Assembly: GCA_937952155.1 (NCBI GenBank)
Contig: CALFYH010000364.1
Coordinates: 1-14,664 of the forward strand
DNA length: 14,664 nucleotides
Direction of reading: 5' to 3'
DNA from: an uncultured Saprospiraceae bacterium
GTDB lineage: Bacteria > Bacteroidota > Bacteroidia > Chitinophagales > Saprospiraceae
Shown here: one piece after another, positions 7,858 to 14,664 of the stretch
Layout of the letters: every line of letters begins with the position of its first letter
How positions within the stretch are numbered: the first letter of the stretch is position 1
Program-made: the position numbers and the translations under genes
The notes under the pieces: model-generated
Told to the model about the DNA's origin: nothing
The model's input: the letters and a program-made list of their open reading frames with translations, nothing else
Database searches by the model: none

Positions 7858-7891
7858 TTTCTAAATTTAATTTTTCCAAAACACACACAAA

Positions 7892-8491
7892 ATGAGAAGT
7901 CACATTACTTTATTTTTAACCATCATCGTCGTAGGACTTGTTACTGCGCAAAACACTAATTCTAAGATTTGTAGAGCGATGTTACAGGTTGACCCAATCA
8001 TTGAAACCACCGAAAAAACCCATTATATCTTTACAGGTTCTGATACTACAGGCCTTAATGTAAAAATGACCAAAATTACAATCATGGAAGGTAGAACTGA
8101 AATGGTGAAACGTCGAGATAAAAACTGTACCAAGCCCAATATCTTGGACTGTTACGTCAGCAAAATGGAAGAAGTACCACCTGTGACGATGAATCTTTAC
8201 ACTTTGTCAGGACCAGATGTGACAACTGAATATGACACACGCATAGAAAAAGTAAAAGTTGTACGTCGTGAAGCAGGACAACAAGAAGTGGATATTGTTT
8301 GTACTAAAAACAGATCAAAATCACTTATAAATAAGATTCAAACAGCATTGATAGCACAAGGTTATCCATTAACAGTAAATGGGACTTTGGACCAAGCCAC
8401 CAATTTGTCTATAACTGATTTTCAAAAAAGCAAATCTTTGGCTTATGGCGATCTGACATTAGAGACATTAGCTGCATTGGGAATAAAGTAA
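7892..8491 (+). CDS. Secreted protein with C-terminal peptidoglycan-binding domain
   Basis: This 199-residue protein has a Sec signal peptide (MRSHITLFLTIIVVGLVTAQ, cleavage near TAQ|N). A region of about 120 residues that I do not recognise follows, and the protein ends in a PG_binding_1-type domain at about 143-198 (SLINKIQTALIAQGY, then VNGTLDQATNLSITDFQKSK and LTLETLAALGIK). That domain typically binds peptidoglycan through a three-helix fold. The middle region has four cysteines (27, 79, 87, 137) that could form disulfides in the periplasm, and repeated charged beta-like segments. No catalytic domain is evident, so this is probably a wall-anchored structural or accessory protein. The gene stands alone, with a good promoter before it and a strong terminator after it. 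Confidence 0.78.
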   Translation: MRSHITLFLTIIVVGLVTAQNTNSKICRAMLQVDPIIETTEKTHYIFTGSDTTGLNVKMTKITIMEGRTEMVKRRDKNCTKPNILDCYVSKMEEVPPVTMNLYTLSGPDVTTEYDTRIEKVKVVRREAGQQEVDIVCTKNRSKSLINKIQTALIAQGYPLTVNGTLDQATNLSITDFQKSKSLAYGDLTLETLAALGIK

Positions 8492-8515
8492 GCGTACCCT
8501 TATACAAATTTTTAG

Positions 8516-8553
8516 AAGGTGCAAATTTACATAAGTTTGCACCTTTTTTTTTT
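8516..8553 (+). terminator. Intrinsic terminator after the peptidoglycan-binding protein gene
   Basis: A perfect 10-base stem (AAGGTGCAAA at 8516-8525 with TTTGCACCTT at 8536-8545) can extend inward by A-T and G-T pairs. It ends in a run of ten T on the plus strand (8544-8553). It starts about 24 bases after the stop codon at 8491. It is the clearest terminator in the window and marks this gene as a separate transcription unit. Confidence 0.92.
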
Positions 8554-8747
8554 GAATAATATAATCGAAAAGTGTATGTTTTTTTGTGATTTCGAGTTAG
8601 GGACAAAATTGATGCTAAAAATTTATTGAGCCTATCCATTACACCACATAGTATCATTACCTTATTTTGACCCTTATCTCTGTATTTCGGCAAAAGCAAA
8701 AGATTTTTTTGTAAAAAATAATTGGGTATTTGAAAATTCAAAAACTA

Positions 8748-8779
8748 TTTGTCCACTTCAATTCGGTGTTGTACATTTG
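8748..8779 (+). promoter_or_regulatory. Candidate Bacteroidota-type promoter, distal, upstream of the glycosidase gene
   Basis: TTTG at 8748-8751 and TACATTTG at 8772-8779 are separated by 20 bases, matching the phylum's -33/-7 arrangement. Transcription would start near 8786, giving an untranslated leader of about 190 bases before the ATG at 8976, or a separate small RNA. Confidence 0.5.
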
Positions 8780-8888
8780 TCATCCAAGGCAAAAAAATTA
8801 AACCTTGATATATATTTTGGCAACAAATATTTCAAGACTTACCATCAATGTGTCTAACCTTCAATATCTCAATTTTGTTATCATGTAT

Positions 8889-8924
8889 TTTGTCTTCACC
8901 ACATTATAAATGTAATTATATTTG
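8889..8924 (+). promoter_or_regulatory. Candidate promoter proximal to the glycosidase gene
   Basis: TATATTTG at 8917-8924 matches the -7 consensus exactly. The nearest TTTG (8889-8892) lies 24 bases upstream, slightly longer than usual, so the -33 assignment is doubtful. Transcription would begin near 8931, giving a leader of about 45 bases. Confidence 0.45.
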
Positions 8925-8975
8925 CAATAAATATCATCACAAATTGATTGCAAATTATTGTCAACAGGTAATAAA

Positions 8976-10589
8976 ATGAAAAATAATTATCAAAGATTGA
9001 ATGTAAAAAGAACAATACTCATATTTTTAATACTGGTTATTAATCTTTGTAGAGCTTATAATCAGGTAAATATTTCAGTATATGCTAATCAGGAACTTGA
9101 CCCAAAAACCGAATTTATGCAGGGATTTTTACATGGTGGTTCGGGCACAGTTGATTCTGTTAAAGTCTCAAAATTAAAACCTAAGTTTTGGCGAATTGGT
9201 GCCTATTTTTTATCAGGAAGTGGTTATGGAGAAACCAAAAGATTCAATCCAAAAATAACGGTTAATATAAATGATCTATATATGATTGTAAATAATATCA
9301 CATCACAAACCCTAAGCCAACCATGGGCAGACAATTGGGTGAAATGGGATAATTTACTGTCAATGATTGCATCAAATTCAATTAATAATAATGAGCCTGT
9401 AGATGTTTGGGCTGTATGGGGAGAACCAGATAACTTTTGGACAGGAACTTATTGGCAATGGATTGAATTGTATCGAAGAACAGATAGTATTTTAACGGCT
9501 TTTATTCCAAACGCTAAAATCATAGGACCAGAGTTTGGCTTTGGAACATGTAATTTTGATGTAAATCCGATATTGCAATTTTTAGATAGTTTATATCTGG
9601 TTGGTTCTGGTGTTTCAGGTGTATCGTGGCATGAGTTCTGTAATCCGCATGATGTACTTTCACACGTAAAACAAGTTCGAGACTCTTTAACTGTCCGTCC
9701 TTGGTTAGGTAATCTTGATATATTAATTCCAGAATATGCAGGCCCTAAAAATTACACCATACCTGGCTGGAATGTTGGATGGTTATTTTACCTTGAAAAG
9801 TCAAAAGTGGATTGGGTTTCTCATAGCTGCTGGAATGAAACAGATGACAATGTCTCTTGGTCAAACTGTGAAGTAGGTTTAAATGGATTGTTTTTGAGCG
9901 ACAATTTCACACCACAACCAAATTATTGGGTGCATCGGGCCTACGCAGAATTAAATAATAGCCGCATTCAAACAAGTTCAACACATGAAAAAACAGTTGC
10001 TTTGGCAAGTAAAGAAAATACAACACAAGAATTGAAAATTATTGTTGGTAGATATGACAATCCAAATCTTGGATCACACAATAGTCCTGTACATGTAGAA
10101 TTTATAGTAGAAAATTATCCGTACTGTTCTAACTGTACAATGCCCTTAGTCATTCAACGTATTCCAAGCAACAATGTACCATTTTCTATTTCATTAAATT
10201 CTCCTGAAACAATATTTTCAGGCTTTGTAAATTTTACGGGCAATACTGGAAGAATTTTGTTAAATAATTTTGTGGATGGTGATGTCTATTTGCTATATAT
10301 TAATCCAACAACCAATAGTGTTTTGGCTTCAACTATGCCAATCACTCAAGGAAAAAACCCATTTTTTCAGTTTTACCCTAACCCTACTTCCGAATGGATT
10401 TCATTAAAATTTTGGAATACCCAGAATGAAAATGAACAAATCCAAATATTTAATTCAATGGGATTGTTGGTAAAAGAAATTATTGCATCAGAATTATCAC
10501 CAATAAATATTTACGACCTTCCAAATGGCTTATATTTTATTGGCATAAAAGATAAACATCAATACATGGAAAAACTTATCAAAAATTAA
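8976..10589 (+). CDS. Secreted clan GH-A (GH39-like) glycoside hydrolase with T9SS C-terminal sorting domain
   Basis: The frame opens at a TTG (8958), but the ATG at 8976 gives a normal basic-then-hydrophobic signal peptide (residues 1-27), so I chose it: 537 residues. Residues about 33-330 look like a (beta/alpha)8 barrel of clan GH-A. FWRIGAY (71-77) carries a conserved-type Arg, VWGEPDN (147-153) carries the likely acid/base Glu150, SWHEF (217-221) follows, and LIPEYAGP (250-257) carries the likely nucleophile Glu253. The Asn that usually precedes the acid/base Glu is Gly149 here. Residues about 335-455 look like a beta-sandwich. The end (463-537: FFQFYPNPTSEWISL through LPNGLYFIGIKDK) is a type A T9SS sorting domain, so the protein is probably exported across the outer membrane and anchored or released. 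The substrate is unknown. GH39 is the closest family I recognise, but another GH-A family is possible. Confidence 0.7.
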   Translation: MKNNYQRLNVKRTILIFLILVINLCRAYNQVNISVYANQELDPKTEFMQGFLHGGSGTVDSVKVSKLKPKFWRIGAYFLSGSGYGETKRFNPKITVNINDLYMIVNNITSQTLSQPWADNWVKWDNLLSMIASNSINNNEPVDVWAVWGEPDNFWTGTYWQWIELYRRTDSILTAFIPNAKIIGPEFGFGTCNFDVNPILQFLDSLYLVGSGVSGVSWHEFCNPHDVLSHVKQVRDSLTVRPWLGNLDILIPEYAGPKNYTIPGWNVGWLFYLEKSKVDWVSHSCWNETDDNVSWSNCEVGLNGLFLSDNFTPQPNYWVHRAYAELNNSRIQTSSTHEKTVALASKENTTQELKIIVGRYDNPNLGSHNSPVHVEFIVENYPYCSNCTMPLVIQRIPSNNVPFSISLNSPETIFSGFVNFTGNTGRILLNNFVDGDVYLLYINPTTNSVLASTMPITQGKNPFFQFYPNPTSEWISLKFWNTQNENEQIQIFNSMGLLVKEIIASELSPINIYDLPNGLYFIGIKDKHQYMEKLIKN

Positions 10590-10594
10590 TTTTG
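10587..10594 (+). promoter_or_regulatory. Possible -7 promoter element before the amine oxidase gene
   Basis: TAATTTTG at 10587-10594 fits TAnnTTTG and overlaps the stop codon of the glycosidase gene. No TTTG is visible at the -33 distance. If used, it would start transcription near 10601, about 46 bases before the ATG at 10647. Confidence 0.3.
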
Positions 10595-10646
10595 AAAGGA
10601 ATTTAAGTTTACAACAACACATCAAAATCAATTTCAATTATAAAAT

Positions 10647-12005
10647 ATGCAAAGACGTAAATTCATCAAAGACACGATAACTGGCTTGCCTATCGTAATT
10701 ATAACACCTTCATTGTTATCGAGTTGTAGTAATGATGGTGATGGTCAGAAGGTAATCGGCAAAACAGTCATCGTAGTAGGCGCAGGTATTTCAGGATTGG
10801 CTGCAGCCAAAAAGCTAAAAGAAAATGGCTTTAATGTTATTGTCTTGGAAGCGCAAAGTAAAGTCGGAGGTCGATTAAAAACGAATAGAAGCCTAGGTGT
10901 TGCCTTTGATGAAGGTGCAAGTTGGATCCACGGTACAGCAGGCAATCCTATCACATTATTGGCACAACAAGCTGGAATGAATACGGCTTTTACTGATGAT
11001 GAAAGTATTTTGGCATATGATCTTGGTGGTGTATTGCACGGTGATAATAATTTTTCGGATACGGAAGATAAATTTTATACAGTGCTTGAAACATTAAAAA
11101 ATAATGGAAGCTCAACTAAAAGTTTTGAAACAGTCTTCAACGAGTTATATCCCACATATTGCAATGATCGGCTTTGGAAGTTTTTCCTTTCTACCTACTT
11201 AACTTTTGATACTGGGGATTTAAATATGCTTTCGTCATTGTTGTATAATGAAGGAGAAGAATTCGGTGGCGAAGAACGCATCTCTGTAAATGGTTATGAT
11301 ACTATTCCAAATTTTCTAGCTTCAGGGCTTAACGTTCAACTTAATCAAAAAGTAACAAAAATCGACTTTTCAAACACAAAGGTTCAAGTAAGCCATAATG
11401 GCAAAGTTACTGATGCAGACTATGTCTTAGTCACGGTACCTCTTGGTGTTCTGAAAGCCAACATAATTGAGTTTGTTCCATCATTACCAAGTGAAAAACA
11501 AAATGCCATTCAAAAAGTAGGTGTTAATTGTGTAAACAAATTTCTATTGACTTGGGAAACAGCCTTTTGGGATGACGAACAATACATATGCTATACACCA
11601 GACATTAAAGATAAATTTAACTATTTTGTAAATGTCAAAAAATATCAACCAACTGTGAATGCGTTGATGACTTTTGCCTATGCAGACAAAGCAAGACAAA
11701 CTGAAAATATGACTGATCAACAAATCATAGAAGAAATCATGACTCATCTTCGTGACATATATGGCAATAATATTCCTTATCCAAAGAATATCTTGAGAAC
11801 AAAATGGCAAACGAACGAGTATTCGTATGGATCTTATTCATACACAGCTGTTGGTACAGAAATGCGACACTTTGATGATTTAGCAGAAGAAATCGATGAT
11901 AAAATATTTTTCGCTGGTGAACATACTGAAATCGATTATTTTTCCACAGCTCATGGCGCTTATTTGAGTGGAATCAGAGAAGCTGATAAAATAATTGCAT
12001 TGTAA
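10647..12005 (+). CDS. Exported FAD-dependent amine oxidase family protein (Tat/lipoprotein signal)
   Basis: This 452-residue flavoprotein of the monoamine/polyamine oxidase fold oxidises an amine (or related C-N or C-C bond) using FAD. The dinucleotide-binding motif is VIVVGAGISGL (GAGISG at 45-50) with Glu68 closing it. GGR (74-76) and the DEGASWIHG block (88-96) are typical of amine oxidases. NKFLLTW carries Lys298, which aligns with the conserved active-site Lys of polyamine oxidases and LSD1. FAGEHTE (422-428) and GAYLSGIREA (437-446) form the C-terminal FAD motif. The N-terminus reads QRRKFIK, a twin-arginine-like signal, followed by a lipobox-like LLSSC with Cys27. This suggests folded export through Tat and lipid anchoring. 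The substrate cannot be inferred. The gene lies 57 bases after the glycosidase and 54 bases before the methyltransferase. Confidence 0.88.
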   Translation: MQRRKFIKDTITGLPIVIITPSLLSSCSNDGDGQKVIGKTVIVVGAGISGLAAAKKLKENGFNVIVLEAQSKVGGRLKTNRSLGVAFDEGASWIHGTAGNPITLLAQQAGMNTAFTDDESILAYDLGGVLHGDNNFSDTEDKFYTVLETLKNNGSSTKSFETVFNELYPTYCNDRLWKFFLSTYLTFDTGDLNMLSSLLYNEGEEFGGEERISVNGYDTIPNFLASGLNVQLNQKVTKIDFSNTKVQVSHNGKVTDADYVLVTVPLGVLKANIIEFVPSLPSEKQNAIQKVGVNCVNKFLLTWETAFWDDEQYICYTPDIKDKFNYFVNVKKYQPTVNALMTFAYADKARQTENMTDQQIIEEIMTHLRDIYGNNIPYPKNILRTKWQTNEYSYGSYSYTAVGTEMRHFDDLAEEIDDKIFFAGEHTEIDYFSTAHGAYLSGIREADKIIAL

Positions 12006-12059
12006 ATTTAGTTATATCATGTCAAACATTTCCAAATAATTCTTTTAAAATATAATAAA

Positions 12060-12689
12060 ATGGGCAATTTTGATCGCAAAAATCATTGGGAAAATATCTA
12101 TAACACGAAGGAACTAAAAGATGTTAGCTGGTTTCAAGTTAGGCCCGAAACATCTCTGGATTTTTTCAAACAATTTAATGTGCCTACCACTGCAAAAATC
12201 ATTGACATCGGTGGTGGAGATAGCTTGTTGGTTGATCATTTGTTAGATTTGGGATATCAAGATATTTCAGTGCTTGACATATCAGAATCAGCCATCGAAC
12301 GGGCAAAAATCCGCCTTGGCCAAAAAGCAAATAATGTAAAATGGATAGTCGCAGATGCCGCTACATTTGTACCTACAGAACAATATGATTTCTGGCACGA
12401 CCGTGCAGCATTTCATTTTTTGACAGAAGAAAATGAAATTTCAAATTATCTGGAAACTGCCCAAAAAAACATAAATCCCAAAGGAATTCTAGTGATCGGT
12501 ACATTCTCCGAACAAGGACCAAAAAAATGTAGTGGCATAGAAATCAAGCAATATTCAGAAACATCCATGACAGATCGACTGAAAATCTTCTTCGAAAAAA
12601 TCAAATGTATTACTGTTGATCATATAACGCCGTTTGATACCATTCAGAATTTTGTATTTTGCAGTTTCAAAAAATTAAATACAGCCTGA
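12060..12689 (+). CDS. Class I SAM-dependent methyltransferase
   Basis: This 209-residue cytoplasmic methyltransferase has the standard Rossmann motifs. Motif I is IIDIGGGDS (47-55, SAM-binding Gly-rich loop) and VLDIS (71-75) carries the acidic residue that binds the ribose (Asp73). VADA (97-100) contacts adenine, and HDRAAFHFL (113-121) occupies the motif IV position. The N-terminal HWENIYNTKELKDVSWFQ and the HDRAAFHFL block are typical of a group of small bacterial methyltransferases annotated only by fold. No substrate is implied. The length fits a complete protein. It is flanked by the amine oxidase (54 bases upstream) and chrA-like gene (38 bases downstream) on the same strand, which permits but does not prove an operon. 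Confidence 0.9.
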   Translation: MGNFDRKNHWENIYNTKELKDVSWFQVRPETSLDFFKQFNVPTTAKIIDIGGGDSLLVDHLLDLGYQDISVLDISESAIERAKIRLGQKANNVKWIVADAATFVPTEQYDFWHDRAAFHFLTEENEISNYLETAQKNINPKGILVIGTFSEQGPKKCSGIEIKQYSETSMTDRLKIFFEKIKCITVDHITPFDTIQNFVFCSFKKLNTA

Positions 12690-12727
12690 TCTTTAATCTA
12701 AAATAATGATTTGGTGGCGCTCAATGA

Positions 12728-13861
12728 ATGGTTGAAAACAATATAAGCATAAGAGAGATTGCCAAGCTTTTTTTCAAACTAGGCGTGATTGGGTTTGGTG
12801 GTCCAGCTGCTCATATTGCTATGATGCAAGACGAAGTCGTCACTAAGAAAAAATGGCTATCAGACCAACATTTTCTTGATCTAATGGGTGCGACCAATCT
12901 AATTCCAGGGCCAAATAGTACCGAGATGGCAATCCACATCGGACGTGAAAAAGGAGGATGGAAAGGTCTGATAGTGGCGGGACTATGTTTCATCTTACCT
13001 GCTGTATTTATCACGGGTATTCTTGCATGGTTGTACAAAAATTACGGGCAATTGCCTGAAATACAACCATTTGTTTACGGCATCAAGCCTGCCATCATTG
13101 CGATAATCATAGGCGCTATATTTCCATTAGCCAAAAAATCATTGAAATCAGTGGAATTAATCTTCCTGGCAATTTTGGTGTTAATTGGTGCATTTTGTAA
13201 TATTAATGAAATATATTTGATGTTTGTTGCTGGTTTTTTGGCTTTGACACTGACTTATATCAGCAGCCCAAAATCTCATGATATTCATAGCTTCGTGCCA
13301 CTCGCGTTAGTGCCTTTAGGATCAACTTCCATCTTAGCAGCAAGCAATACCAAGCTATTTTGGATATTTTTAAAAATCGGTTCTATCCTCTATGGAAGTG
13401 GTTATGTTTTGTTTGCATTTTTAGATGCCGAATTAGTTTCTACAGGTATGCTCTCTAGACAACAATTGATCGATGCCATCGCAGTAGGTCAATTCACGCC
13501 TGGACCAGTATTCTCATCCGTAACTTTTATTGGCTACCAACTCAATGGATGGACAGGCGCCGTCATCTCAACTTTGGCGATATTTCTTCCATCGTTTATC
13601 TTTGTCGCCTTACTAAATCCATTGGTCAAAAAAATGCGTAATTCACATCTTTTCTCTTCCTTTCTAGATGCAGTCAATGTCGCATCTGTAGCACTCATCG
13701 TCGCTATTTGCATCGAAATGGGCAAAGATACGATTAGTGATTGGCGGACGATTTTAATTGCAATTGTAAGCATCATCTTTGCTTTTGGCTACCGCAAACT
13801 CAATAGCGCCTTCATTGTCATTGGTGGAGCTGTTTTGGGTAAGTTACTGACTATCCTTTGA
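12728..13861 (+). CDS. chrA: Chromate transporter, two-domain (long-chain) ChrA family
   Basis: This 377-residue membrane protein has the two homologous halves of the long-chain CHR family, which exports chromate (and probably related oxyanions) from the cytoplasm. The N-terminal half contains the family signatures GFGGPAAH (22-29) and NLIPGPNSTEMA (57-68). The C-terminal half repeats the pattern in GSGYVLFAF and AVGQFTPGPVF. About ten to twelve hydrophobic helices are visible. Family members are about 380-420 residues, so the gene is complete, on the short side. I use the ATG at 12728, which begins MVENNISIREIAKLFFKLG. The ATG at 12724 is in another frame and stops at once. No ChrB-type regulator lies in the window, so metal induction is not evident. 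Chromate is the family's known substrate; actual specificity here is inferred. Confidence 0.92.
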   Translation: MVENNISIREIAKLFFKLGVIGFGGPAAHIAMMQDEVVTKKKWLSDQHFLDLMGATNLIPGPNSTEMAIHIGREKGGWKGLIVAGLCFILPAVFITGILAWLYKNYGQLPEIQPFVYGIKPAIIAIIIGAIFPLAKKSLKSVELIFLAILVLIGAFCNINEIYLMFVAGFLALTLTYISSPKSHDIHSFVPLALVPLGSTSILAASNTKLFWIFLKIGSILYGSGYVLFAFLDAELVSTGMLSRQQLIDAIAVGQFTPGPVFSSVTFIGYQLNGWTGAVISTLAIFLPSFIFVALLNPLVKKMRNSHLFSSFLDAVNVASVALIVAICIEMGKDTISDWRTILIAIVSIIFAFGYRKLNSAFIVIGGAVLGKLLTIL

Positions 13862-13931
13862 GATCTATAAAAATCTAGAAAATTGACGGACATTTAGGAA
13901 CTATTACTGTAAAAAATCGACAAAACTTCTT

Positions 13932-13996
13932 TTTATTTAGATTAATTATAAATAGAATCACTACCTTTGCCCTTATTTAATATTAGTCTAAATAAA
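13932..13996. repeat. Near-perfect 15-base inverted repeat flanking the porin-like gene's promoter
   Basis: TTTATTTAGATTAAT (13932-13946) and ATTAGTCTAAATAAA (13982-13996) are inverted copies with 14 of 15 positions matching. The arms are separated by 35 bases. The centre falls on the -7 element at 13962-13969, the left arm covers the -33 region, and the right arm lies between the expected transcription start and the ATG at 13998. This layout suggests an operator for a dimeric or looping regulator. Each arm holds a small TTAG-n-(C/T)TAA core (13937-13945 and 13983-13991). Confidence 0.6.
13962..13969 (+). promoter_or_regulatory. Candidate -7 element of the porin-like gene
   Basis: TACCTTTG at 13962-13969 matches TAnnTTTG. 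Transcription would start near 13976, about 22 bases before the ATG at 13998. No clear TTTG is present near -33; that region is occupied by the left arm of the inverted repeat, which suggests a regulated promoter. Confidence 0.55.
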
Positions 13997-13997
13997 G

Positions 13998-14664
13998 ATG
14001 ATTAAAAAAATAGGCGTTTTTGCATTTTTAACTCTGCTATCTTTCACATCTTTCCTGAGAGCACAGTCGGATAGTGTTCACACATCAAATAGAAATATAC
14101 ATCCTGCGCATTTCCTAAACAAGTTTCATGTCAAGGCTTATGGAGTGGTAAATTATTACGGATTTGACTGGCAGACATTGCCATCGAAGCGCAATGCCAT
14201 CGATCCAGAGCGATTCAATTCTTATATATATTACGATTTTACAGATAAAATTCAATTCAAATCCGAGATAGAATTTGAGCATGGAGGCACTGGTTCTACC
14301 GTAGCTTTTGATCCATTGGAAGAGTTTGGTGAATTTGAGCAAGAGATAGACAAAGGTGGTCAAGTGGTATTAGAGCAGATTAATTTACTTTTTGAAATGC
14401 ATAAATCCTTCAATGTGCGGCTAGGTAAGATGCGTTTTTACATGGGGAATGCATCGAAGCAAGATCAGCCAAGAGAATATTTCACCGCCTACAGATCAGA
14501 ATTAGAAAATACCATCTTACCACTTGGTTGGTATGAAACGGGTATTGAATTTTCAGGTGATTTTCCATTGAAAAAAGAATCGAATTTTCCTTTAATTTCC
14601 TATAAATTATATGTAGTAAGCGGCTTGGACAATACTGGATTTTCTTCCCAAAATTGGATAAGAC
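13998..14664 (+). CDS. Porin-like outer-membrane beta-barrel protein, 3'-truncated by the window edge
   Basis: An open frame runs from the ATG at 13998 to the window end without a stop (222 codons). It begins with a Sec signal peptide (MIKKIGVFAFLTLLSFTSFLRA, cleavage near Ala22). The mature part shows strand patterns ending in aromatics and acidic pairs, such as YIYYDFTDKIQFKSEIEFE, FEQEIDKGGQVVLEQINLLF and FNVRLGKMRFYMGN, then a block near YETGIEFSGDF. This resembles phosphate-selective-porin-like (OprO/OprP-type) barrels found in Bacteroidota, which usually exceed 400 residues, so about half is missing. The substrate is unknown. The gene has its own promoter-like site and an unusual inverted repeat upstream, and lies 136 bases after chrA. 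Confidence 0.72.
   Translation, partial: MIKKIGVFAFLTLLSFTSFLRAQSDSVHTSNRNIHPAHFLNKFHVKAYGVVNYYGFDWQTLPSKRNAIDPERFNSYIYYDFTDKIQFKSEIEFEHGGTGSTVAFDPLEEFGEFEQEIDKGGQVVLEQINLLFEMHKSFNVRLGKMRFYMGNASKQDQPREYFTAYRSELENTILPLGWYETGIEFSGDFPLKKESNFPLISYKLYVVSGLDNTGFSSQNWIR

Larger units (their letters stand above)
8492..8975. other. 484-base intergenic region without a convincing gene
   Basis: After the terminator this stretch is AT-rich and holds no gene I can support on either strand. It contains two promoter-like sites directed rightward (8748-8779 and 8917-8924) and a small AT-rich inverted repeat, ATATTT (8812-8817) with AAATAT (8825-8830), between them. The only small rightward reading frame worth noting is a 43-codon one at 8848-8979, whose stop overlaps the next start. 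It contains the second -7 motif and shows no recognisable protein feature, so I do not call it a gene. The long leader could hold a regulatory RNA, but no known riboswitch was recognised. Confidence 0.6.

Noticed and set aside
8409..8741. 110-codon minus-strand reading frame
   Set aside because: It runs through the strong terminator and antisense to the peptidoglycan-binding domain, with no recognisable protein features.
8848..8979. 43-codon plus-strand reading frame ending in an ATGA overlap with the glycosidase start
   Set aside because: It contains the proximal -7 motif, has no recognisable domain, and its composition looks like translated AT-rich spacer. The ATGA overlap alone is too weak to call a gene.
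12693..12701. TTAATCTAA before chrA as an independent regulatory site
   Set aside because: A single 9-base AT-rich match is easily produced by chance; I mention it only as a possible link to the inverted repeat at 13932.
14115..14363. 82-codon minus-strand reading frame
   Set aside because: It is antisense to the porin-like gene, which has a signal peptide and barrel-like strands.

Overview
The window looks like a chromosomal stretch of a low-GC Bacteroidota bacterium, probably from the Saprospirales/Chitinophagales/Sphingobacteriales side of the phylum. This rests on five signs: AT-rich DNA; starts with no Shine-Dalgarno sequence; several promoters of the Bacteroidota type (TAnnTTTG at -7, TTTG near -33); many lipoprotein or Sec signal peptides; and a secreted glycosidase with a C-terminal type IX secretion (T9SS) sorting domain. 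No tRNA, rRNA, CRISPR array, transposase or phage gene was seen. The species cannot be fixed from the sequence alone.

Layout, left to right. (1) 1-1900: the 3' part of an ECF sigma factor gene, overlapping by 4 bases a gene for a protein with an anti-sigma-like N-terminus, one membrane segment and a C-terminal beta-barrel-like region. (2) 1946-4354: three overlapping genes for a BatE-like TPR/SH3 membrane protein, a multipass membrane protein and an ABC ATPase. The last two probably form an ABC-2-like transporter. (3) 4398-6290: a DUF1343/NamZ-type exo-muramidase lipoprotein followed after 6 bases by an exported DsbA/FrnE-like thiol oxidoreductase. (4) 6331-7710, minus strand: a DUF4403 lipoprotein, convergent with group 3. 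(5) 7892-8491: a secreted protein with a C-terminal peptidoglycan-binding domain, with its own promoter and a strong intrinsic terminator. (6) 8492-8975: a 484-base gene-free stretch with two promoter-like sites. (7) 8976-10589: a clan GH-A (GH39-like) glycosidase with a T9SS tail. (8) 10647-13861: a Tat/lipoprotein-type flavin amine oxidase, a class I methyltransferase and a two-domain chromate transporter (ChrA), all on the plus strand with short gaps. (9) 13998 to the window end: the start of a porin-like outer-membrane protein whose promoter lies between the arms of a near-perfect 15-base inverted repeat.

Most products act in the envelope: cell-wall turnover (NamZ-like, peptidoglycan-binding), periplasmic redox (DsbA-like, flavoenzyme), transport (ABC, ChrA, porin) and envelope signalling (sigma/anti-sigma). 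I found no clear defence, mobile or biosynthetic system. The most unusual items are the sigma-linked protein joining cytoplasmic-type repeats to an outer-membrane-type barrel, the Gly in place of the usual Asn before the catalytic acid in the GH-A enzyme, and the inverted repeat around the porin promoter.
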